Below, piece after piece: positions 36,346-46,200 of a stretch of 64,000 bases of DNA (the stretch's first letter is position 1; every line of letters starts with the position of its first letter). Both the position numbers and the translations under genes were made by a program. The stretch comes from Camarhynchus parvulus (Eukaryota; Chordata; Aves; Passeriformes; Thraupidae), in the NCBI RefSeq assembly GCF_901933205.1, contig NC_044584.1, positions 13,247,001 through 13,311,000 of the forward strand. Reading direction: 5' to 3'. The notes beneath the pieces were generated by a model. That model searched no databases, was not told the DNA's origin, and saw only the letters and a list, made by a program, of their open reading frames with translations.

Positions 36346-37978
36346 TCTCACATCTACAGGAACAGAACAGTTTTGCTTCGTTTTTCCTTGGACTCTAATC
36401 CTGCTTTCAAGAGACCCTCAGCTCAGCCTGAAGAAACAAGAAATAGTTTGAAATGTGAAAGGCCAAGATGACTGCTGAGCTCTAGTGGAAGTCATGTCAA
36501 ACGCCTTTTCTACACAACACTATTGAGGCAAGTGCTGGTGCCTACCTTGTCATGCAGTCATTCCTGGGAAGAACAAGTGGAGCCTCTGCAGGGTCTTGTT
36601 TGAAGAGATCCTCCAGCTCCTTCAAACTCTTGTTTGAAGAGATCCTTCTCCAGAGGCTGCAGCTATCAAGATCATCCTGTAATCCCCCAGGTCCCTTTCA
36701 TTGGTTCACCTCCACCCTGCCACCATGTAATTAAGTATTTATTAATTTGATTCTTTCTTCTGGTTGGTAAACCATGAGGTTTCTTCATCTCTATCACTAA
36801 CCACTTAGAAGGATTATTTGCAATGTGATTAGTGTGTACTTTAAATTTTCTATTTTCTTATAGAAAAAACTCCCTGTGACACTGAAAGTGGGTAAGGAAA
36901 GGGTGTGGTGGTTACGCAGAGCTCCCCTTCTCCAGGTGAAAAAGACACTGGGTGCTTTGGACACAGCTGATCCAGCAGCACCACAAGTGGCCAGGAGGTC
37001 CAACTCAGTGACACTGACAGGACCAGGCACCAAACCTTAACACAGTTAAGGGTTGACAGCACTTAAATGCATCCTAACAGTGTAAATAGGAAAAGAATTA
37101 GTAATTGAAGGAAATCTTTATTGATTCATGTTTGATATTTACTTACCATTTGAAATTTTACTGATCACTGTGTCCACACAATCAATTTTGTTCCCTGTCT
37201 GACAAATCTTCCTCTCATATTCTGCACCATTGTTGTCAGGAATATAAACTGTATATTTGTTGTATGAACAGAAATAAATGTCCTTAACTATTTACACTGG
37301 ATTTTGTAAACATTCTTAGATATTTTTACTTAGAGGGATTCAAAGGACAGTGAGGTACATCCGTGTCCCTGAAACTACTTTCATAGGACGGTTGTAAAAA
37401 CCAAATGCAAAAATCAAACTCAAGGACAAAACACATATCTGATAAATACTGCTTTCTGTTTACTACTGTCTCAAGGATAAACCCCTCATGGAGGGTGGAG
37501 ATGAACCACCTTGCCACTGATAAGTAAAGCTTTCATAAATTTGTGCTTGTTTTTTGGAAATAATATATTTCTAGGACAAGCCAGGTATGCATAAGAGCTG
37601 GGGCTGTGTCCGACCCTCTTAATGATAGTTTGAGGCCTGTGAGCCTGTGTTAGATGACACAGAAATCAGATAAAACAGACCCTGTTTTTCCACAGTTTGC
37701 AGACAGAACTTACATTCTGTTGAGTAACATTGCTGAACTATTAGCATGATAACAATGTTGCTAAGTAACATTTTAAGACATGTCTTGTGGTTATCTACTT
37801 GAAATTAATTTTGTAATTAGAAAACTATCTGTGCACCCAAAGCCTAGGAGAAACTTGTGCAGCCCAGAAATAGTAACTCCAGCAGCAGTTAAGAGGTAAA
37901 AATAATTAACATATCACACGAGTCTACTGCCACAATGGATTAATTTACTTGGTGTTAAACCTTTTTACAGTGTTGTGC
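36346..37978. other. Intergenic interval after the tRNA island
   Basis: No gene is recognised. An 18-19 base sequence (TCTTGTTTGAAGAGATCCT) is repeated at 36594-36612 and 36628-36646, a small tandem duplication. Confidence 0.7.
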
Positions 37979-38076
37979 TATTTGCCTTCAACTTTCTTCT
38001 TTTTAGACAATACAATGCCTAAATTTTTAAATTTGGGCATTGTATTGTCTAAAAAGAAGAAAGTTAAAGGCAAATA
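37979..38076. repeat. 98 bp near-perfect palindrome
   Basis: The two 49-base halves are reverse complements, centred between 38027 and 38028. Position 37989 (C) opposite 38066 (A) and position 38020 (T) opposite 38035 (G) are the only mismatches apart from the central TT, so about 46 of 48 pairs match. The spacer is essentially absent. No terminal duplication or transposon signature is evident. Confidence 0.95.
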
Positions 38077-38319
38077 TAAATTTAAAATTAAAAAATTTTA
38101 GGCCAGGTTTTCTACACATCCAATCCTCTCCAGATGCTACATATTACTGTTGAAGTCAGCAGCTAGGGAGGCTTAGCAGCAGTGCTCAGAGAGGGCATTT
38201 CACCCAACAGGGCTCCCAGGGACCCCGCAGAGGCCGAGTGGGAATTGCATCACACGGCCCAGCAAAGGCCGGGCTGCCATCGCCACCGTGCCCCGAGGGG
38301 CTGCTCGGCTGCCAGGGCA

Positions 38320-39066
38320 CCACGGCACACGGGTCACACACTGAGCACTGAGGGGCACACGGGTCACACACTGAGCATTGAGGCACCACGGCACACGGGT
38401 CACACAGTGAGCACTGAGGGGCACACGGGTCACACAGTGAGCACTGAGGGGCACATGGGTCACACAGTGAGCACTGAGGGGCACATGGGTCACACAGTGA
38501 GCACTGAGCGGCACACGGGTCACACAGTGAGCACTGAGGGGCACACGGGTCACACACTGAGCACTGAGGGGCACACGGGTCACACACTGAGCACTGAGGG
38601 GCACACGGGTCACACACTGAGCACTGAGCAGCACATGGGTCACACACTGAGCACTGAGGGGCACATGGGTCACACAGTGAGCACTGAGGGGCACATGGGT
38701 CACACAGTGAGCACTGAGCGGCACACGAGTCACACAGTGAGCACTGAGGGGCACACGTGTCACACAGTGAGCACTGAGGGGCACATGGGTCACACACTGA
38801 GCACTGAGGGGCACATGGGTCACACAGTGAGCACTGAGGGGCACATGGGTAACACACTGAGCACTGAGCACTGAGGGGCACATGGGTCACACAGTGAGCA
38901 CTGAGGGGCACATGGGTAACACACTGAGCACGGACCGGCACACGGGTCACACACTGAGCACTGAGGGGCACACGGGTCACACACTGAGCATTCAGCAGCA
39001 CACAGGTCACACAGTGAGCACTGGGGGGCACACGGGTCACACACTGAACACTGACTGGCACACACA
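38320..39066. repeat. 30-bp-unit minisatellite (about 24 copies)
   Basis: Tandem units are of the form GGGTCACACAGTGAGCACTG plus AGGGGCACAC, repeated with period 30. Main variants are CACAGTGAG/CACACTGAG, ACACGGG/ACATGGG and AGGGG/AGCGG/AGCAG. Two units carry small insertions (near 38380 and 38865). Because 30 is divisible by three, the same frames stay open across the array on both strands, giving artefactual repetitive frames of about 230 (+) and 352 (-) codons. Confidence 0.95.
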
Positions 39067-41400
39067 GCCCTGTCCCCAGAACAGGCTGGGGGATGTGAAA
39101 TTTAAACCCCAAACCTCCTCTGTGGCCAGCACCGCACCCTCTGCAGCCCTGACTCCCGAGGGCACCTGCAGCTCTCTGTGGCACCCACACGCCGGGCACA
39201 GAGGTTGAACCAGCTGCCGGCAACCACGGAATGCCAGGGCACAATTTGTACCACAGTCATGTGAAATGGGTCCTCTCCATAATCCAGTTTCCATGATTGC
39301 ATAATTAAAAAAAAAAATCCCTTACACTGTGCAGTGTTATTGGTGAATGCAGAAGGTGAAGAAAATTTAATTTAGTTTAATATTCTGGGGGTTTTTTTTT
39401 GTTACTATAACAGCCTCTTGCCTGCCTTTTAAATTCAATTTTACTTGTGACAACCAGTATGACCAACAGAGGACAGCACATCCATTCCTTTTAATGATTA
39501 AAAGATCCTGAGCTTGAAGCTGCCATTCACTTTTTCACTCAGGAAATGAGAGTGACAGGCAGAGTGGAGCAGTGTGCCGTTAAGTAAGCCAGCCAGATTA
39601 AAAAGGCCTTTCTCCAATTAACTAGAGCTGTTTTGAATTCCAGGAGATTACTTAAAAGTAAATCTACTTCTAACCAGGCATTATTGCTAACGAAACACTG
39701 TGGGTGCATGTTGGTGAAACCTGGGTCTGTATTTGACACAATTGTTTACTGAGCACTGCAATAACAGTTAAAACACACTTAGGAGTAAAAGCACACAGGA
39801 GTGTCAGGTAAACTCAGCTAATTCCCCTACAAAGCTGCAGAAAGACAAGATGTCTGTAACCAAGTTTTGATTAAATGTGAGTGTTCATAAAACACTGAAG
39901 TGAAGCCAACTCTAGTGTTTTTATTGCATTTGATTTGGGGGCAGAGAAGACTCTGCAAGTCATAATGAAATTCAAAGAACAAACTCAAGGATTTCATGTG
40001 GCTGAGGGGAATTTCATTAAGGAAATCCAATTAACCTGCAAGAGTTGCACACATTGAAATCTATTATCTTCCCCCAAAAGCTGGCTTTGTGGTTTTTATA
40101 GTAACCTTTGCTATTCCTGGATAAATAATACTTTATTACAAATGCACTGACATCTTTCTATAATTAAGATTATAATAACATCTTCATTTGTCTCTGCTTT
40201 GCAAACATTCAATTCTGCTTCCTATGAAACATATGAAATAGTGTTTTTAAAGAAGGTATGAGTCAGGATTGGGTGTTAGACAGTAGCACAAAGCAAACAG
40301 AGATTTAGGAGACACACGAGGAATAATGTGGTTCCCGACAGCGTGCGGGTCTGCGTTCGTCGGTCAGGGCCTGATCCTGTCAATTGCTGAGCTGAATTAA
40401 TTAAGAGCCTAAGATACCATTAGGTCCATGGAGACTGACAGTGCTCAGCAGTACTCGGTATTAAAGCCCTCAAATAAAAGCCAACCTACAAATTCCGATT
40501 CATGCGAGTAACAATATTGCACACATCTACAGTGGGGACATGAATTATTCACATCAGTGTAGCATGAAAGATGCAAAGGGCAAAGACTGTTTAAAATAAC
40601 ACACAAACACTCAGTGTTTCTGTGATATGTGGGAGGGTTATCATTTGGCCCATTTTTCACTCATATGCATATTCCTTTTATTTGCTGCGTGCATAGGTCT
40701 GATATGAGGATGTGGAGAAAATAAATACAGGAGATAGACATCTAATAAACATTATTAAAAAATGAGGAAAGGAGGTTACTGATTAGCATTCTTCCCATAT
40801 AAAACTGTTAGATTGTATCAGAGAAATGTGAGTTAAGTGTTTTACCGTTCTTTTTTTTAAACCATTATCTGATCAGAGAAGCATGAAAAGCACTTTATTG
40901 CCTTTTTTTTATCCCTGTGCTAGGAGCCCTCTGCAGGAAGTGAAGCTGAATTTCACAAATCTTCCCTTTCTGACGTCTCCCGAATTTCTAGGAATACCCC
41001 TTCCCTGTTACTATATTTGGTGGTAGTTTCTAGGAAAAAAAATAATTTTCGGACGGTCTTGGACTCACCACACCTCCTCGCAGAGGACTGTGCGCCCCGG
41101 GTCTCCTGGCACGGCCCCCGCGGAGTTGAGGAGCTCACGGCTCGGGCTCACAACTCCCGGCGCAGACTGCACGTCTTTGTAGCACTGTTGGAGGAATGAG
41201 CATGGAGAAGGAGTGGGAAGGGGAGAGGTGTCTTTGTGGCAACAATGAGTGAATCTTCTCTAGTTTTTTTTCCTGGCTGCTGCTCTTTGTTTTTTTGGTT
41301 GGTTTTTTTTCCCTGCACTTTTTTTTTTCCTTTTTTCAAGGAAGAGGATCTTAATGAAAGAAAAAAAGCCATAGGATTTTTTTTTTCTCTCTGCTTCCCC
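39067..41400. other. Intergenic interval with possible conserved regulatory DNA
   Basis: No gene or repeat is recognised. It has several motif-dense stretches rich in ATTA/TAAT and ACAATTG-like boxes (39480-39760 and 39960-40060) and a compact CpG cluster at 40335-40364. These resemble developmental enhancers but conservation cannot be judged from one sequence. Confidence 0.45.
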
Positions 41401-41479
41401 CCTCTCCCCCTCCCCTTGATGTGGCCTCTTGTTTAGCTTGTGGCGTGACCGTGATGAAGAAATGTTTCAGGGCGCCTGG

Positions 41480-42200
41480 CAGGGTGATCTTTTTATGTAA
41501 TGAGTCAGGATTTTGCCAACGGAAGGAGCCGGCTCGGAGCGAGGACCGGAGGGCTGTCTCCTTTCAAGAACGGGGACCTGCCCGGCGAGCGGCTCCCTGT
41601 GCGCGGGATCCCCGCTCGCTGCGGGCGCTGATCCATTCCCGTTCCCGGCTCTCCGGGGCACCGCCGCGGGCACTGACAAGCGGTGAGTTGCGCTCTCCCT
41701 CCGCGCCCCCGCTCCACGCCGCCCGCGGGGAGCAGCGCGGCCCCGCGACGTCCGCGCCGAGGCCGCAGGTGCGGCCGCCGCCCCGCGCCCCCTTCCGCGG
41801 GCAGCCGGGGCCGCGCCCTGCGCGGGGATGGGGCGGCTCCGCGGCGGGCGGGCACCGGGGCGTGCGGGCGCGGCCGAGGCAGCGCGGTCGCGGAAAGGCG
41901 CCCCGGGAGCGGCAGCGGCGGCGCCGCGGGGCCGCGCATCGGCGGGCGCGCGGCCCCGGGCAGCTCCCGGCGCGGCCCCGCGCCCACCTGCCGCAGGCCG
42001 CGGAGGGTGCGCGCCGGGCGGGGCGCCGGGCCCGCCGCGCCCCGCGGGGAAGGGGCGGCTCGCCGCCGTGCCGGCACCCTCGGCAGCTACAGGTGTCCGC
42101 TCCCCACGGTGTCCGCTCCCCACGGCGTCCGGCCCCCGCTCCCGTCCCGCTGCCTCCGCGTGGCTGCTGCGGCGACTTTCGCCAGGCACAAATAACTCCA
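41480..42200 (+). promoter_or_regulatory. MIR193BHG: CpG island, probable promoter of the miR-193b/365 host transcript
   Basis: A very GC- and CpG-rich block begins about 1.7 kb upstream of the miR-193b hairpin and ends about 1 kb upstream of it. At its left edge there is a TTTTTATG A/T-rich element and a consensus AP-1 site TGAGTCA at 41501-41507. A strong splice-donor-like sequence AGCG-GTGAGT lies at 41679-41688, as expected for a first exon. The lncRNA host is known in mammals; the start site, exon structure and donor use here are inferred. Confidence 0.65.
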
Positions 42201-43170
42201 AATGCATGTGCGGAGGGGGTCGATACGCACCGTCTGATGAGGTCGTGTGAAAGCCAGAAAAACCTCCTAAATCATCACAGCCGTAAATAAGTCGGTTAAA
42301 ATGTATAGTCTGTAGAAAGAGGAATTATTTAAACATTGCTACTTAGCCAGAATTTCCATCAACTTTTCTCCATTTTCCTTTCAGGATGTATTTATAAAGG
42401 TGTTTATAAAGCAGTCCAGCTAGGACAGCATTCTTCAGCTGCACATTTTGATTATCAAAAGTAGCATGAATATAATAGTGACTTTTCAAGGACAGTAATT
42501 AGTTTCTTTTAAAGTAACTGACAGCATTAACGTATTTCAACCATCCAAGTGTAAACCATAATGCTTTTAAATATGGATTTTATATAGAAGCTCTGTTGGA
42601 ATTATAAGTGAAGATTTAGAATATATGTTCCTTTTGTCTGTGAATTTCTACTTTTCCTCTCATCTTTGAATGATCTTATGAAACAATATTGAATACTTGA
42701 GACTATCATTGTTAGTAGGAAGAGACCTGTTTTCAAGTAAAGTGAAAATAATTTCTAGTTTATTGTACAAATAACAAATTTAGAATAATGACAACTATTT
42801 CTCTATAATGTGTAAGCTTTAATCTGAAATACAGTGAAACAGATAAATAATAACTTGTTACACACTTTGAGAAGAAGTCTTAATAGATATTTTGAGTGCT
42901 GGGTCTAATAACTTATTCTGTGTCATTTTATAGACACTCAGAAAAGGTACTTCTTACCTGCTTGATAAATAATTCATAACATATTAATAAAATCAATTAG
43001 TATCTGTTAGTAATTCCTGCTGTCCAGAAACTGAAGGAGGATGTATTGTGACTGGGCTATAACGTTCTCTTTTGATTAGTCTGAAAATTACCCACTCTAT
43101 AAGCAATGACTCAGTTGATTGGGCATATCTTACAAAGATGCTTTACTTACAAATTGAATCTTGGAAGGCT
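42201..43170. other. Interval between the CpG island and miR-193b
   Basis: AT-rich, with no coding or repeat signal. It is presumably transcribed as part of the miR-193b primary transcript. Confidence 0.6.
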
Positions 43171-43254
43171 GTGGTTCCAGAGTCGGGGTTTTGGGGGCGA
43201 GATGAGCTTATGTTTTATCCAACTGGCCCACAAAGTCCCGCTTTTGGTGGTCAC
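43171..43254 (+). ncRNA. MIR193B: miR-193b precursor hairpin
   Basis: The 5p arm CGGGGTTTTGGGGGCGAGAT (43184-43205) and the 3p arm AACTGGCCCACAAAGTCCCG (43221-43242) flank the loop GCTTATGTTTTATCC. Both arms match vertebrate miR-193b and the 3p seed ACTGGCC is intact. Compared with the human 3p arm, position 10 is A rather than U, and the 5p arm has G where human has A, so one stem pair becomes a G-A mismatch. As I recall, birds have the A form. Known family roles include brown fat and muscle differentiation and tumour suppression. It is clustered with miR-365 about 5.4 kb downstream, and the two are thought to share one primary transcript. Confidence 0.97.
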
Positions 43255-46200
43255 TTTGTTCTGCAAAAGAAAACAGCACATTATGGCTCTTACACTGGAC
43301 AGTAAACTTAGTAGTAAACTACTGCTGCACTTAGTAAAGGGCTATTATACACCTTAAATAAATAATCATGCTCTACCTTTAATGTTGTCTTCAGCAATAA
43401 AGAAGTGGATAGAAAATAAAATAATTCCGAAAGTTAAACATACAGGTTTTCTAACTATTGGTGGTGTTTTTCTCTTAAAAAGCCAGCAAATGCTGAAGAA
43501 GAAGTCACCTTTCAAAGGGTGCAGTACAGGTGAATTGGGAGAAAAGATGGTCCCTAGAAAAGAGAGACAGTTTAAACCTTGAAAAAATCTGTTAAACACT
43601 GGTAGCATTTGTATTGTCAATCCCCACCTCATTTTTTTTTTTTTTTGCTCACAAAGTATTCAGTTGTAAATGTATCTCTTGAACGTTCCTTTCTTGTGTC
43701 TGTGTGTGTCCACATGTGTATGGTCTTTATCTATGATCCAATTTAAAGACTCCTGATTTTTGTACTGTTAAAAGTTGTGAAATAGATTATTGTGAGTGAA
43801 GCAGTGTAAACCTGAGCTTGGTAGAGCTATTTAAGTTCATGTTGTTATTTACATTTTTGTATCAATATCCTAAAGAATTGAAATATTATTTTTACTTAAA
43901 AGTTACATAGCTGTACTTTCCTTATGGGATTCTAGAAAATGTTGAAAACACTGGTAGAGGTACTAAACTTTCTGGTGGTTCCAAATATACTGCACAGATA
44001 TTTAACACTGAATGAACACATGATACACAATGTAATTTATACAGTGTTTCACATATGCAGCATATTCACACAACATACATGCAGGAGCTCAGCTAGTGTA
44101 AATGTGTCATAGTTTTGACATTTAATGCCAGCTAATCACCTGCTTGAGCTACACATAAACATCCAGACATTCACATTGTGATCACATTGTCATTGCAGTC
44201 AGGTTAATTTTGGGAGTTGACCTATACAGACTGAATCAATTTGAGTATTTCAAAAAGGCCTGGAAATTCAGCTGAAGTGAGACAGTGAGACACTGTTAAA
44301 GCAAAGTTGGCATGTGATTTATCTGATGACTATGTGCAGGATCTGTACATTTATGCAAATGAATATCAGGATGAGTTACCAAGTTATTCTATAGAATTCT
44401 CACATTTTACATTTTATAGCAACATAATTGCAACAAAACTGGAATAGGATGTGTCCAAACCTCAGTGCAACAAATTCCTCTCTTGTTTAAGACTGAAATC
44501 TGATTTGGAAGAGCTTAGGTCAGAGCTGTGGTGCTAATATGCTTTTTAGCTAGTATTTTCCATGAAAATAATACTGTTCAGAAGCAGCATTTATGAAAGG
44601 TTAAATTTTCATAAGCCAATTAAATTAAAAACGTAACTGTAGAAATTTTTTATCTTTGACTTATACTAGAGTATAGTTTGTGACTACATTCCAGACTTGT
44701 CCAGTCTTCCTAGTTGTCAGATTTGGATTGGTTTAATTCCTGTGGTCTCTTCTCTAGTATTCTGAGAATGTAAGAGCAGAGAATCAGAGATGAGAAAGTG
44801 GATCAATGTGAGGATCTTGCTTTAAGGGAAAAGAGAAACACATCCAAACATCAGCAAAGATCAGCTCTGCTCTGCTGAAATACCACAGTTACTTTTCACC
44901 AACTGTTACTTAAAAGCTCCTAAATTAAAACGTAATTTTGTGCAGCTACTTCCAGTAAGATGTAAAGATCACACTTTGTTAATCAGCTATTTTTAGATTA
45001 TTTTTTAAAATAGATTCTATCTGCTATCTGGCTCTCTACTGAGGATATATAAAATTCACTTGCATTGCTTCTAGCACCAATAACCTAGCTATAGAATTAA
45101 TACACTATTTAAATGATTAATGAGCAGTGTTAAAGAACACAGTTACGCTTCTGTAGGCCTTCCTCATACAATATTTTTATTCACATTTTTTCCCATCAAT
45201 AAGCTTACAGAAAGAGCTCCTGTTTGTCTCTAGTGTGCAGTAGAACAGACAATTTTCTGCTGCTATAGATATCATGCATATATTTTAAACTTTAAATGTA
45301 TGTTCATTTTGTATGGGTTACTTAAATTAATGATGATTAGAGAAAACATTGATAGATTTCCTAAACATCTGTGTTATAAAAATTTGATCTCTTTCCCTCA
45401 CGCTGGTTTTCCCAGCAGGTTTGCATGCAGCTTGGGGTGCTGGCCTCAGAGCTGAGACTCCTGAAGTGCACTGTGTATCCACAGTATTAATAATTAAATA
45501 CCTGGGATCAGTCTATCTTGCTATTTGACATGAAAAAAGAAATTTACAGAAGATAAAAAGTAGATGGTATGTTTGTAATAAAAATTAAATTTTCTTCAGA
45601 TAAAAATGTCATTAATTATTGAAAAAATTTACAACTATCAACCCCAATTATTTATTGCATTTATAATTTACAGAATTGAAAGTCCTACTAGCTGTCTTTC
45701 TATTTAGAATAAATTCAAAACTACATTTTTAGAACTACTTTTCTGCATTTTTAAGCACACCTTTAAAAAACCAGCTCACAAACACACTGAATCAGCAGAG
45801 GATTACCAAATGGCCTAATCTGTTTACTTTTGAAATTTTATTGAAAGCAGTGAAAAGATCAGGATCTCCCCTGGAATCCTGTGGCATGGTTTGGAGCTTG
45901 CTCTGGGGCCTGTAGTTTCTGCAGCAAGGCCTCAACCTTTGACACCTCCTGATCCTGTGTTGCAACAGAAAAGTTTTGTGACTCCCCTCTGATCCAGCCA
46001 CAGAAAAAGAGACAGACAGCTAACGACCCCAAGTTTGGAAACTCATGACCTGGAAAAATTAAAATTTTGCCTTACTAAAGGCTACAGAATCAGTTGTCCT
46101 TTCCTAGGAAATTATCCAGTTTTTCCAGGGCAAGAGCACAGACCCCCAAGGTCTGAATTTTAAACTGTGCCTTGTTCTTTGCTCCCTGCTGCAGTGTTAC

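Noticed and set aside
38320..39066. CRISPR-like regular repeat array
   Set aside because: Units are directly adjacent with no unique spacers, in a vertebrate genome; it is a minisatellite.
38186..39244. 352-codon minus-strand Cys-rich repetitive frame, and 230-codon + frame in the same array
   Set aside because: Both are created by a 30-bp minisatellite whose unit length is a multiple of three. There is no start context, splice structure or non-repeat domain to support a protein.
41421..42290. Long overlapping frames (up to 289 codons) on both strands in the CpG island
   Set aside because: GC-rich DNA lacks stop codons by composition. The products are Arg/Ala/Pro-rich in all frames with no domain, and they overlap each other.
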